From the NCBI GenBank assembly GCA_021464415.1, contig CM038467.1:35619226-35683225 (forward strand): a stretch of DNA of 64,000 nt, in the 5' to 3' direction. The position numbers and the translations under genes are program-made. The stretch comes from Lonicera japonica. Taxonomy: Eukaryota; Streptophyta; Magnoliopsida; Dipsacales; Caprifoliaceae. This document shows positions 24,294-36,629 of this stretch, piece by piece. The notes below the pieces were generated by a model, which was not told where the DNA came from, made no database searches, and saw nothing but the letters and a program-made list of their open reading frames with translations. Within the stretch, counting starts at the first letter, position 1, and every line of letters starts with the position of its first letter.

Positions 24294-25253
24294 CGATTGC
24301 GCATCACAAACACTGCAAGCTGGTGAAATTCTAAACCCATACTCTAATTCTAATTTAATGGAATTACCTGCCAAACCAAACCTCAATGTCACAGTCTGAA
24401 ACTGTCATAAAAAATTATTCTTACTAAATTATCTTTCAACAGTCATATAAATGACGTGGTGACAAACTAAAAAATATTTGTCACTATTTAAATATAAGAA
24501 TTATTTCAAACTTCTCCCTCTATTCTTAACCCATTATTTGGCATAACTCTTCCTCTTCATTTTATTTACCCTCAAATTTGAAATAAACTTTTTCATTTAT
24601 CCAAACCATCTTAGCTATGAACTTTTAATCAACTTTTCCCCAAAATACTCTAGCCATTAGGTAATTTTCTCCTCAAATCAATAGATCCACTTTGACTTTT
24701 TGACTCCGGTACTTAACAAGATAACACTAATTTCAACTTAATTAATAGTCAAGTATACAACTTATTTTTAATTGCATGATTTGGCACATTGAGCATGTCT
24801 CGGCACATTGAGCATGTCTCTTAATAGAAAATGACAATACCAATTTGAGATGTTTCGAAAACAAAAGGCGGGACTACGGGGTAGACTATCAACTTGAGAC
24901 AAAAGTACTACATAATTTCTTTACAAACTAAAGAACTCATCCTCTTTGACTATTATAACCTTCTCATCAATCTCTTGTACATCTATTCTCAAAAAAACAA
25001 TACACAAAACAGTAACCCACCAAAACAAACCACAAAAACATTTCAAAAAGTTAAAAATCAAAGAGGAAGCCAACATAAAAAATCCAATCCACAATCCTTA
25101 ATTTAGCACATCATTGTTGAAAAAGGGATGGTAATGGCAAAAGAAGATGGAAATATATGAGTGGTTATTTATGACAATGACTAACCTGAACTTACCATAT
25201 AGTATACATTAATTGGATAGATATGGTGACATACAAAAAAAGGGGGATTTTTT
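23806..25253. other. AT-rich spacer with an eroded Stowaway-like MITE
   Basis: An AT repeat lies at about 24264-24291. The piece of about 24688-24840 shares the series CCACTTTGAC, CACTAATTTCAA and TTTGGCACATTGA with the MITE at 32134-32336, but its ends are gone. Within it GGCACATTGAGCATGTCTC is duplicated in tandem. No gene is seen. Confidence 0.45.
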
Positions 25254-28200
25254 CTATCTTCTACCACTACCCTTCCTATTTGCTTGACTAGCAGGAGACT
25301 TTGGGCTCGTTTGGCCTTCGAATTTCCTTGCCCTTGCGGCTCTCTGAATAGCTGCCAGATTCTGGCGTCGATTGCGGTTCTTCCTTTTACTGCATTCAGT
25401 TAGGTAAATTACACAAATGAGTCCACATAACATGCTACAAAAACGACAAAAGAGAAAAACGGCAGAAGACTAGTGTAATAATTTGGGTTCTCACCCGAAT
25501 TCCCTGACCAAAGTTATTATTTAGGCTCATTGAACATTTGAACCAATGGATCAGCTGATCCTCTCTATTACACTACCAACGTGGGATGTGGTCATTACAA
25601 AGACACACAATCCCTAACGTTCACGTGTGGGTAAGGTCATACAACAAGAATTTTGGCTCGTTGTTAGCTGCACAACAATAACCACACATCCACGTGGTAG
25701 GCTAGGGTCCACTCTGATACCATAGATAACACCATAGATTCTAACCCAAAATCGCTCGTCCAAGTTATCAGCTAAGTTCACTCAGCCCGTATATAAGCCA
25801 ACAATGGGAAGTCATGAGAATTTGCGAGGAAGAGCGAACATGTGGTGGTGGAATGTTCTGATTGGTGTCCTATTAGTAGGGAGAGATGTACATGGCTTGA
25901 AAGGCCATTTGAGGAGAAGAATAAATGGGCTTTGCATTGCCAAGGCAGGACTTGCAAGATGGCCAGAAGTGCACTACGATGGTACATTTAAGTGTATTGT
26001 GCAGAGTTCTATGTGAATGGGTGGTAAATACTCGTGCCAATGCAACTAATGTTTGTTTAGTTCCTAAAAATTTGTCATCTTTGAGCTTGAAAGGTTATAG
26101 ATCTATCAGCCTGATAACTTGTTCATACAAAATTATTGGCTGAGTTCCAATTTTTTATAGAAAGGAGGCCTTTAAAGAGACCCTTTCTTCACCCCAAGGC
26201 GCTTTTGTAAAAGGACGCAATGTAAAGTAAGAAGGAGAACATTTTCACTAAAGTTTTTATCGTGCCACCAGCACACAATAGCGTGTGTGCGTATGTGTGA
26301 GTGAATAAGAACTTGTAGCCTTTCTTCCGTTAAGTTTTGAAAAATATTCAAAATGTAAAATTTAGTATGCAAAAGTAAAGAAATCCTGCAAAAGGGGAGC
26401 AATGGACCAAGCGTTAGATGATAATCACAGGCACACAAAAAAAAACAATTCCAAAAGATTTTTAGCAGCTAAATCATATATTACGCAAGATAAGAAAGTA
26501 GCTGTCGAACCTTGCAAACAAAAGCCCAGCAGTGAGAACCATTCCTCCAACTGCCCATGAAACTCTCTCACTAAACGGCATTTCTCTCGCCCACTGCTGA
26601 AAATCTTCCAACACACCCGAATTCTCAGCTTTTTGTGAAAACCCTGAATTTGAACTCTTCCATGAATCAGCAATGGAATCTAGACTAGCTTTTCCACCAT
26701 AGCAAGATGATGTTTCTTTAATGGCATCATTAGAGGGCTTAGAAGCAAAACCAGCAGCTACGCAGAGCTCAGTACCATTAGAGACCCATTCAGAAGCTCT
26801 GCCACAAACAAAGTCGCTTACTCCACATGGTGCTAGAACCTGCAAATTCAATTCTTTTAATCAGAAAATTGAATTTAGTCACGCATTTGATGAAAAAACG
26901 TCGTTAAATGCATAATTGTATATGGTATATATACTTTCTTGGCAATGACTCAGTGAGGGTTTGAATCTTGTTACAATCATATATTTTTTAAAAAGAAGAT
27001 TGCACCGGTAAAATTAGAAATCAAAAGTATTACGGAGCCTCAAAATGAATTTTGTCATGTACTTGAGAGAAAATGTCGGTAAATGTATTGTATATGTTAT
27101 ATACATTATTACACATTTATATATAGACACATTTGTACACATATTCCTAACATATTTATGGGTATACTAGAACATGTGGCACACTTGATGCGTGTGTATG
27201 ATTGTACCTAATAATTTCAAGTACTCAAATTTTTTGTAAAAACTTTGAGGCAATTTAATCATTTTATCAAGTGTTTAAGTTGGTTGCATGCTGTTAGATA
27301 AAGGTCACAGGTTCAATTCTTGTTATTCTTTACTTTTCTATATGAAGGGAGGGTAATTGTTGCTTCGTATACATTCCAAAAGCACTCCTCTCACTTAATA
27401 TATAGTAACAGACAAAGATTAATTTTGTAATTTCAATCCTTGTCAATCACACCAAGCTAGGTATAATTTATTTTTTTTATAAGAAACGGAATGTTATTAT
27501 TATACTAAAAGAAGTATAGAGTTAGAGACAGTGGGAGGACAAGTAGTCCACCATCATACCCAAACCTTGAACAAGATTTTAAAAAAAAAAAAAAAAAAAA
27601 AAAGAAAAACACAAACACAAACAGAAGAAAAATACAAACAAACATCACTCCCATAAAACAAATAGCAAGTCATACAAAATACACAAAAGAACCCCAACCG
27701 AGAAATAATAGCTCTCCAGTTGTGCTTGATGTCCTCCAATCCATAATTAATTAGAGACTACGATTTTGAATTTGGACAGAGCATTAACTCATAATGAAAT
27801 GGCTAGCTTAATTTCCACTTCTCTGTTTTCTGTTTAACGATAATTGTGGTAATTAGTATGCCACCACTTTTACTTTAGCTAATTTAATTTTCGTTTCATA
27901 TTTATACGCATTACATACTTGCATTCTGCTATCTAATTTTTGATTCACTTTCTGTTGTGATTCTTGTGCACTTGTGTTGTAGTGATTTGAGTTCATTACG
28001 TCATTTTTATTTGAAATAATTTATTGTTATTCTTCATATGCGATTATTTTAAGAATATTTTAATTTAAAAAAGCCAATGTCAGAATAACTTATGCAAAAT
28101 GCTGCGTTGATTGACTGTATACATCCCAAATAAAGATCCTGCTATTTAACTTTTGCACTCTCTAAGAAAACCTTAATTCCCAAATAAAGGTCAAGAAAAA

Positions 28201-31200
28201 AAAATGTAGCAACTATTGAGAAGAATAGGATTGATACATTTAGAAAATCTACTATTACTTGGGATGTCCCAAAAAGAAAATTAATGGTCCGTTTGTCGCT
28301 TGATAACAAAATTGATATATAACCGGAAAAACAACTGATTTTTATGAGTTGGATAAAAAGAAGAGCTATTTGGTCAGATATTCCCCATCTATTTCTTATT
28401 TTTCTTAGAAAATATTTCTTAACCAACGCCCAAAAAAATTTATTCCATCAAAACCCAAAACGGCAATAGAACATCTCACCAAATCATTCACCTCTTTCTC
28501 CAACTTCTCATAAAAATCAATTGTTTTTACAACATTTTCCAACTTTGTTATCAAACAGACCCCAAGGTCTTTAATTCAGGGCAGTAGGAGTAGATCTTTT
28601 TCATCAAGGTCATCATACCAAACAGCACGTATGCCTTTGTATATATGCAATTAGACCATCTACACGAACCTCTTATGGATCTCTTTTTTGACTTTGTCCC
28701 CTGTTCTTAATGCAAAATTATATTTCCACAACCCCCCCCCCCCTCTCCCAACCCCCAAAAAATAAAAAAAATAATAATAATAAAAATAAATATATTATTT
28801 GCCTAACCACCTGTTTTTATGTAACTCTTTGAGATTCCCCCACATGCAGGGGGCAAAGTCTAATACAGTGTTGCCTAATTTGTGGACAACCCCTACATAA
28901 TATGAGTTGGGTGTGCCAATCCCAAACGGGGTGCATTCACAACCCAAAACGCCAACCTTAGCGAACCACTATTTTGACATTGCACAAAAATACGAAGAGA
29001 GACATATAGTTCCTTATGTACCAACATATATACGTACTATATAAAAAGATATCAAATATTCCATAGTAATATTTACATATATGTATTGAGAACAACCTGA
29101 GTATATGTCTAAAATGAATCGCCACCGCACCGCGTACTAGGGTAGGTAACACTGCTCTAACAACTATGAAAATAGGGGCTAATCTAATCAGTGGCGGAGC
29201 CAGGATTAAATATTAAGGTGGTCAAAAATATTTTTTAACATACAGTTACGTATACTTTCTTTTGATTTTAGCATTTCTAAATAAAGTAAAAATATTTTCG
29301 TTTAAGTAACAAGATACATCAATTTTTAAAGTGCTAAAGTACTAAAATAGATTGTATTTTGCATTGCACATAACAACAAATTGATGATAAGTAAATTAAG
29401 GTGGGCAATGTAGAGTTTTTTCCTCAAAGTAAGGTGGGCAAAAGTCTAAAATAGCACTTATTATATTTATTTATTTCTAAAACTATAAGTAAATATAAAC
29501 ACATTTGAAAATTTATTGGGCTGTGGGTGGCTCCGCCAATGAATCTAATATTGCATTAACATAGGGGCCAAGAAAAAAAAAAGGCCCTAAAAATCTTTTG
29601 AAGTACCACTAACCTGAGTTTTGGCATCCATTGAGAAGTATGCATTAGCACAAGCCTCGTAGACTCGATCGCAAAAGGAGGCACATATAAGAGGAGGACC
29701 GGGCTTTACACCAACATATGGATCACATATAGAACACTCCAACAATTCCCACAATTGCAAGCATTCTTGACTTGCTTCCCCAGTTAATGCAAGCCTCCTA
29801 ATAGAAAGCAAAGCAGGATGTGTTTGGGCCACATCACAACATGTCCTTTTGCGGAAAACCCTGCAAAGGGTCAAATCTTTGGCTCCCTTTTTTACTCTTG
29901 TTGGAGGTTTACCTTCATTTGAAAATGGAGGAAAACGGCCACCCGGAGAAATGCAAACTCCTTTAGAACTCCCTGTGCATTGAAATGAATCAAAACGTAT
30001 ACTGGATTACCAAGTGAAAAAAAGAATGACATAATTCATGATGCATCGGTTCGTTTAATTTTTTGCATGCTTTAACAATCCAACCATTTAAGACACAACC
30101 ACCAAATAGCAATGCTAAACAATAACACCAAGAAAACAATTAGGGTGTGTTGATAGCATTTCCATGAAACAAATTCCACGGGATGGCCAGCGCACTCGTC
30201 CAATTCCTCAAAAACAAGGAACCATCTTTCCTTTAAGGGGGGGAGCTGAAGAATTTAAAATTACATGGAAATGAAGGGTGACAAGGAATACGAGCTACTT
30301 TCCATCTGGAATACATTGAAATCAACCACTTTCAAGGAAATTGATTCTATGGAAACTAATTTCAAGTAAAACAATTTCAAAAAAAAAATCTTTTCCACCC
30401 TTTGCAATCAAGCTCGCCATTTGGACTTGGAAAGACATACTACCTAAGAATACAACATTACAACTACAGCAGGGTTATGTAGATATATGTAACATATTTG
30501 AATAAAAAATAAAGTAGAAGGAATAGGTCCCGATTGAAAAAATAATGACATTAATTCATGATGAATTAGTTAATAGTACATGTGGCACACTCAACGTGTG
30601 TATAATATTATTATACCTATTAAGTTTTTACACTTAACTGTGTTGTTAAAACATGTTGAAGCAATGTGATAATGGTTGATCAGGTGGTTAAGTGCACGTC
30701 GTTCTATAAATATAATGAACTAACAAGGAAAGCATAATACATCAAAAGATAAGTAGTCAAATATGAAAAATCATTCGTGACGTTAGAAATCTAATGCTTA
30801 TATGCATCATCATAGACACGTAAATTGTTATGTTTTTGTGCTTGATTCACAAGTAGATTAAGAATTGACACTTGCACTTCCACCAGGACCATAATTGTAC
30901 ATTGCCTTTTTCATAATCTCAACACAGTTAATTGACACTTCTGATAGACTACCCTATTCTTCATATATCTCCAAAAAAAAAATTCATGAAATATGTTATA
31001 ATACTAATTCCAAATATCTAATAGAACTCCATTAAATAACTAACATTTGAAAAATAATCAAACCACCTAACTTCACTTATACAACTCTAAACAAGTAATA
31101 TTCCTCAGTTTCATAAAATAACATTAATTAACATCAAATTTAATCATCCTAAATAAAGCAAAACGATTCTATGCACAGATGTGAAAGCTCTATCAATAGA

Positions 31201-31972
31201 AGCATTCTAGCATATTTTGATTCCGTAAGAGCGGAGAAGGGTTTCGCCTCGAATACAAACGATTTCTTGTCTTCTCTTAAGATATTTCTAGTTAGGACTT
31301 GATCGAGAGATCAACTGACTCCGGAACATAAAGTAACAAGACCAGAACACCGTGTGGACTATGAAACAACAGCTCTCCACTGACTCAAACCAATTGGCTT
31401 CAGAATCAGTAACAGCCCAAAAAAAAAAGTAACGATAAAACCAGATCCAATTTCACGTTAGACTCGGTTTTCTTCTTGGTATTCCATCACATCATTTTCC
31501 ACGGCATTGAGATAAAACCCATCCTCAAAATTTTGTAACATAGAGAGAGGAGAAAAGGCCTTGCTTTCATGAAGCATGAAATTCCCTAGTTGGTTTAACA
31601 TAAAGAACTTCATTTGAATCAATAAGGAGATAAAAGGAATCTAATATTCTGCATTGTTCAATTCAAATGGTGAAATCACTTGTGCATAGCTAAACATAAT
31701 TTTACATGGAATTGGAACTGATTTCATATATTTTTTTTATTATTACAGATGTGTTTTAGAAAGGTCTGTACCATTAGTAACTGTTTAGGGCTATTTAACT
31801 CAACTTATGATATTTAATTTTACGTTCATGGAATTATGAGTCTTGCAAAGATGGAATGAGAGCAGAAAGATGTTCAGGGTGATGGTTACAATAAAATATC
31901 GTGTGGCCAGATGACTATGATTGGGAGTAAAGGATGGAAGAATCTAAAGTGAAAAAAAAATCTGAAGTCCCT

Positions 31973-32039
<67 letters not shown>

Positions 32040-35000
32040 TTAACATCGTCCATTGCTAGGGATCAGAAAAAGTCCCTTCAAGTATAAAATGAAAATTCTC
32101 CATATCACTACTTAAATATTGGGGATTCTACTACTATCTCCATCCCAAATTAAGAGTCCACTTTGACTTTTCCATCTTTTTAAGGAAAGCACTAATTTCA
32201 AAGTAATCAATAGCCAAGAACAGTCTTTGGTATTGTGAAATTTGGTACATTGATTATGTCCTAAAAAGGAAAATGGCCTCTTAATTTGGGACATCCCAAA
32301 AAAGAACAGTGAACTCTTAATTTGACATGAAAGGAGTACTATTTAGACGCAATATTAACCAGTGGTGTGGATCTGACTCAACTAAGGAAAGATCTACAAC
32401 AAAAGATCATAGAAAGACGAGAGCTTTTGATCTTAATAAAGGGGGTATATCCCTCTCCCTTAGTGTCTTTCCACTTCCATCATTCTTACCAATAGCCCTA
32501 TTTCTCCATCCTTCCTGGCATGGTTCACTCTGGATTTGCTTCCAAAGTGGGCTCAGTAGAGGCAAAATGCTCAGATTACAAATACGTTTAAAAAATTATT
32601 TGGCTGCTGTTCATAATCCCTTGTGTTTAGTACTTTAGTTTGAAAATAAGCTGCTCAATCAGGACTAGTTGCCTGACCAGCAGCCTGCGTTCAAATTTAG
32701 AAGTCAAAAGAGAAAATTGTCCTCGTCAGAAAATTTGGGTTACAATGAGGAAGCAAAAATAAATATGAGGACCAAAAAGGATAAATAACCTTTGTAAAAA
32801 AGTCCTTAAAGACTAAATCCATAAAAACCCTTATAATGGGATTCTTTGTGGGATTCCTGTACAATAGATACCTAATAACCTAATGATAATAAATAAAATA
32901 TCGATTTTCAAACACGTACTAGTTCATCAATTTTGTTAGGATTGTCAATCAAAAGGTCAGTAACATCAGGGAGGTGTCTGTAATCTCTTAAGAAACAAAC
33001 TTTGCTTCAAACTCTGTCAACTATGCCTTTGTGAGGATGGCATAATTGCACATATGTGAACATGAGAAAGAAAAAAAATGAAAAAAGCACTAAATTGAGC
33101 AACTTAAGAAACCTTGGGAAGAGCTTTAAAGCAAGGAGATCAAGGAACAATGGACTTAACTGCATGAAGAATGAGGGTTGCAGAAGGTTGACGTGGAAGG
33201 CATCCAAAGGATCCCTCTCCAACTAACCAGTGCAGGGTTTTATAACCAAACAACATTAGAAAATCCCATAGATCTTCCGAAATGGTGGCAGCTACTAATA
33301 TGAGGGGAACCAAAGTGGTGCCTCTCAAAGCACCAGATACATGCAAGTGGATCGATGAAAGAATACAAAAGGGTCGTCCCATGAACAGTGCTACTTTTCG
33401 GTGATCAGGTGAATCTTACACCAATCATCTCAATTCAACCAAACTGCTCGTTTGGGCCATAATTTTTTGGTTGAACTGTAGTTGAGTTTGGACTGAGCAA
33501 GCTTGGACAGTCTTTCAAGCTAAAATTTGAGTCTGGGCTAAAGCTTGGACAATCTTACATACTGTGCAACTGTTATAACAGTGAGTACAAATAAAAGATC
33601 CAATTGCACATTTGATTTTGAAACCTCTAAACACTTAATTCGCTTAATCTAATATTGTATCACAACAATGAGCAAATAGTTGTAGCCATCCCAGCAATAT
33701 TTACTTCCCTCTTAGCTCAGGGATCAGGGGATGCAGGCCCTAATGGGCTGAAGCTGAAGTGCTAAACCATATACATATCTTTTGAAATTTTGTGTTATTT
33801 ACTTACAAAGTGTTCTCATTTTACCACGAAGATTTTCAGTCCTTAAACCCATTATTAAATAGCATGATCTAATGCAGACGAAATGCCTTCTTTTTTTCCA
33901 AACAATATCAAAATCCCAATGAGGGGCGGTTTAAGGGATGCGAGCAAGGCCACCGCCCTGCCCCCAACTTTATCTTTTCAAGATCCTAATTTTGGTTCAA
34001 TATACAAACATAGAGAGAGACATTTGTGTCACTTGGTGCTCATTTGGTCCCAATTTAGTGATTTCAGGGACTCCAAAAGTTGGTAATTCCACCAACAAAG
34101 TTTGCGCTTTAGCATTTGAGATTCAAACTTTTCACACGAATAATAAGGACTTTACAAGTGAATTTATTTACCAATTTAACATTCCTGAAAAGATCAAAAA
34201 CTCCACGAAACAGGCAATTAATATACGAGTAGAAATAGCCACACTCATTGTATTAGTACCTCTCTTTGAGTCCTTGGACCCCAAATCATGGGGCATCCAA
34301 AATCCCCAATTCCAAGTTACTTGAAAAAATACTAATTTCTTAATAAACTACATATATAGCGAGAGGCTGAATAGGATTAAAATTCAACATTCACTGTTAG
34401 GTGGCAAATATTATTCCAATGGCACCTCTATTCTTTTCATTCATTAGGCCATCTCCATTGTGCATGCTAAAAGTGTAGGGTAAAAAGCCAAATTTAACCT
34501 ACAATACCAACACATCGCTGCAGCGCACAGGGCAAAAATCACCCATTTCAACCACACAACATTCATTGTGTTGTGTGGCTTGACACCTCATCACCCTTCC
34601 ACGACATTTTGTACATCGGGGGGAATTTATTTCTCTCACACGATGTTCTTTCCATCGGGGGAATGGTGATTTTACATCCCACGATGGACATTCCATCGTG
34701 GGGATGGTATGGTACCCGTATGGCAATTTTACCATTTCACTAGCATTCTAGCCTACACTATTTGCAATTACACAGCCGGCTGCAAGGTCAAATAAGCTAA
34801 AATTGGCAATTTAGAGTGTGCATTGGAGATGGTCTTAGCCAGTGATACATTTTGGTAAAATTGTAAAATGTCATATATTCACTGTTCCAAGCCAAATAAA
34901 ACCAAACATACATTTTAGAGTTTTGTTCAGCATTAAGCATCGAGTATTCAGCAATCAGAGCTAAAATAACCTATATAGACAAAGAGACCAATATCAGACT

Positions 35001-35266
35001 AAAAACTACAGATGAATAGATTAGCTACAACTTCCCCAAACCCTAGTCAGCTCTAAACTATCATCAATACAAATATAACACAAATTCGAATACATTAAAC
35101 AAGGGATTGTGGAAATTGTAAAAGTAATGAAAGAAGTTTAAGTAGAAAAAATAAAACCCTACGAGAGAGAAAGAGAGAGATTGGTACCGGAGGCATAATA
35201 TGAGGGGAGTAGAAGAAGGTTTAACGATGCGAGTAGCAGCAAGATTCCATGGAACTCCAATCTCAT
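25254..35266 (-). CDS. folate-receptor-family membrane protein, 4 exons, 300 aa
   Basis: Coding exons on the minus strand are 35266-35188, 29972-29614, 26839-26511 and 25389-25254 (stop TAG). All junctions are GT..AG, the phases agree, and the total is 903 nt. Exon 1 gives a signal peptide (MRLEFHGILLLLASLNLLLL, then PSYYA). Exon 2 (to residue 146) carries the Cys-rich domain: CISPGGRFPPFSNEGKPP, RKRTCCDVAQTHPALLSIRR, LWELLECSICDP, GPPLICASFCDRVYEAC. Exon 3 adds CGVSDFVCGRASEWVSNGTELC, with an NGT glycosylation site, and a membrane segment near residues 239-255 (VSWAVGGMVLTAGLLFA). Exon 4 is a strongly basic 44-residue tail. Fourteen cysteines lie outside the membrane segment. The order matches the plant folate-receptor-like family (such as Arabidopsis At5g27830, from memory). 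Its plant substrate is not established and folate binding is only implied by the domain name. Introns of 5.2, 2.8 and 1.1 kb are filled with transposons. No lesion is seen. Confidence 0.92.
25480..25810 (-). mobile_element. TRIM-like retroelement remnant in intron 3
   Basis: On the minus strand TGGTATCAGAGT (25711-25722) is an initiator tRNA-Met primer site. The sequence before it (AACTTGGACGAGCGATTTTG) and a later stretch near 25488-25530 (AACTTTGGTCAGGGAATTCG) look like two diverged copies of one short LTR end. CACATCCCACGTTGG inside the second copy resembles TRIM LTRs from memory. No coding part is present, and the outer ends are not defined. Confidence 0.45.
26001..26222 (+). pseudogene. 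LINE reverse-transcriptase fragment in intron 3
   Basis: Forward frames read EFYVNG, then NATNVCLVPK, GYRSISLITCSYKIIG and, after a break, SSPQGAFVKGRN. These correspond in order to the NxTxxxLIPK, YRPISL..YKI and QxAFVxGR blocks at the start of plant LINE reverse-transcriptase domains. Stops and a frameshift interrupt it, and endonuclease and C-terminal parts are absent. It runs antisense to the host gene. Confidence 0.7.
27177..27215 (-). mobile_element. Helitron-like 3' end
   Basis: On the minus strand the sequence reads CACACGCATCAAGTGTG (a stem of five pairs), then CCACATGTT and CTAG followed by T. This is the hairpin-CTAG-T layout of Helitron 3' ends. A related sequence lies at about 30577-30610. 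Confidence 0.4.
29189..29541. mobile_element. hAT MITE with perfect 8-bp target duplication (intron 2)
   Basis: The ends are CAGTGGCGGAGCCA and, reverse-complemented, CATTGGCGGAGCCA. AATCTAAT flanks both sides exactly (29181-29188 and 29542-29549). The element is 353 bp and has no ORF. It sits only about 70 bp from the splice donor of exon 2. Confidence 0.85.
30577..30610 (-). mobile_element. decayed Helitron-like 3' end, same family as 27177
   Basis: ACATGTGGCACACTCAACGTGTGTATAAT closely matches the sequence at 27182-27210, with the hairpin CACACGTTGAGTGTG. The expected CTAG is changed to CTAT. The downstream words TACCTA and TTAA are also shared. Confidence 0.4.
31977..32036. repeat. (GA)30 microsatellite
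   Basis: Thirty uninterrupted GA units lie in intron 1 of the folate-receptor-like gene. Confidence 0.95.
32134..32336. mobile_element. Stowaway-like MITE with TA target duplication
   Basis: The last 11 bases of each 23-bp terminal repeat are identical (CAAATTAAGAG), and the outer parts keep the CTCC-type start. TA flanks both sides (32132-32133 and 32337-32338). It is 203 bp long. TA duplications and a CTCC start are Stowaway (Tc1/mariner) features. Confidence 0.75.
34447..34834. mobile_element. Tourist/Harbinger-type MITE with TTA duplication
   Basis: The ends are GGCCATCTCCATTGTGCA and, reverse-complemented, GACCATCTCCAATGCACA. TTA flanks both sides (34444-34446, 34835-34837). Inside are smaller hairpins (e.g. 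CCACACAAC with GTTGTGTGG near 34550-34580). It has no ORF and lies in intron 1. Confidence 0.8.
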
Positions 35267-35481
35267 CGTTCCTTGTAATTACTCGCTCCAAATCGTTGCT
35301 GTAAATCGTTACAGTCTGTGAACTTTAACGATAGTAGTTTACTAAACCAATCCACAATTGACTTCAGAGTGTGCGTGGGGTTTTTCCTTTCTTTCTTTTT
35401 TTTTTTTTCTGTCAATTTTTGCGCATCTTTACTAATTTTCGATAATAATTTATTAGTGTCACTATTCAAACATTATTTTAC

Positions 35482-36620
35482 GGCGCTGATGTTGGCACCC
35501 CACAATTACTTGGTAACACTTTCACAAAAAAAAATTCAATTGTTATTTTTACCCCACTTATTTTAATTTAACTTAAAAGTTAATTAACTCACTAATTATA
35601 TAATTATCTCTTATCTATCTAGTAACAAATTTTGGTTGCACCAAAATAAAAACAAAACCTCCATTAATGCAAAACTCTAAATTTGAAGAGAATGGTGTAA
35701 ATAAAACCTCCATTGATGCAAAACTCAAAATTAAAGAATAATGAAAGAAAAAAGAGAAACTTTGAAATAAGGAAAAGAAAACAAGTAAGAAAAAGTTAAT
35801 GAAAGAGAGACATACATGTTTTTATTTTATTTCATTGTTTATATTATTTTCATAACATACACATCAAATATATAAACAAAAAACACAATTTTCTATTTGA
35901 AGCACAAAGAAGATTTACTCGTTTCTCCGTAACCGAGTTGCAAGCTTATACACTCGACTACTCTCAATCGAGTATGAAATCTCATAAAATGTCATGCTCT
36001 CGGGACCTTCATTCGTTTGAGAGCGGCCGAGTGTTTCTATATTATGCTCGGCTTTGAGCAGTCGAGTGACACTAATAACACTCGGTCACTCTGACCCAAA
36101 TAAAGGTCCCGAGAGTATGACATTTTATGGGATTTTATACTCGGTTGAGAGCAGCCGAGTCTACAAGCCTGCAATTCGATTATGGAGAACCGAGTAAATC
36201 TTCTTCGTACTTCAAACAGAAAATTTTATTTTTAGTTTATATATTTGATATATATGTTATGAAAATAATATAAACAATGAAATAAAATAAAAATATGTAT
36301 GTCTCTCTTTCATTAACTCTTTCTTATTTGTTTTATTTTTCTTATTTCAAAATTAAGTGATTATGTAGTTTTGCTTGTTTGAGAAAACGGTAGAGATGGT
36401 GGAGAAATTTTGGGGTTAGTTTAGGGTCATTTGTTTTATGTTATTATGTAATTAATTACTTAATGATGTTAATTAATTAAGTAGGAGATTAATTTCCAAA
36501 AATAAGTGGGAGTAGTAGGTATAACATGGGAATGTTTTTAAGATAAAAGTGTAAAAATAGGAGTGTTAGTAATAGTGAAAATATTAGCAAGTATTTTGTG
36601 GGGTGCCAATATCACCACCC
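35482..36620. mobile_element. Mutator-type non-autonomous element upstream of the folate-receptor-like gene
   Basis: The ends GGCGCTGATGTTGGCACCCC and, reverse-complemented, GGGTGGTGATATTGGCACCCC pair over most of their length. The flanks are TTATTTTAC (35473-35481) and TTATTTTAA (36621-36629), nine bases with one mismatch, as expected for Mutator-like elements. It is 1139 bp with no transposase. Its left edge is 216 bp upstream of the ATG at 35266, so it sits in the promoter region. Its middle is a long foldback (next entry). Confidence 0.75.
35761..36351. repeat. 591-bp inverted repeat (arms about 290 bp)
   Basis: TTTGAAATAAG at 35761 pairs with CTTATTTCAAA ending at 36351, GAAAGAGAGACATAC at 35801 pairs with 36297-36311, and CTCGGGACC at 35999 pairs with 36105-36113. 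All pairs sum to 72112, so the arms keep register without net indels. The inner part is rich in CTCGG/CCGAGT strings. Transcription would give a dsRNA stem of nearly 300 bp. Confidence 0.9.
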
Positions 36621-36629
36621 TTATTTTAA

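Larger units (their letters stand above)
26840..29613 (-). other. intron 2 of the folate-receptor-like gene
   Basis: This intron is 2.8 kb. It contains a Helitron-like end (27177), an A-rich tract at about 27574-27603, a C-run at about 28731-28744 and the hAT MITE at 29189-29541. The sequence GGTTCAATTCTTG near 27310 resembles a tRNA-type B box and may come from a SINE or Helitron. No other gene is seen. Confidence 0.6.
29973..35187 (-). other. intron 1 of the folate-receptor-like gene (5.2 kb)
   Basis: It holds a Helitron-like fragment (about 30577), (GA)30, a Stowaway MITE and a Harbinger MITE, each listed separately. Near 33910, GGGGCGGTTTAAGGGATGCG resembles a hAT terminus without a partner. 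The longer frames at 32327-32638, 33140-33382 and 33938-34324 match no family I know and look like chance ORFs. Exon 1 lies about 5 kb from exon 2, so this is an unusually long first intron. Confidence 0.7.

Noticed and set aside
25804..26016. 70-aa ORF in intron 3 as a gene
   Set aside because: It spans the joint between the TRIM-like remnant and the LINE fragment and has no coherent family features.
33938..34324. 128-aa ORF in intron 1
   Set aside because: No recognised motif, unusual composition, antisense to the host gene and next to transposon-like ends; a chance frame is more likely.
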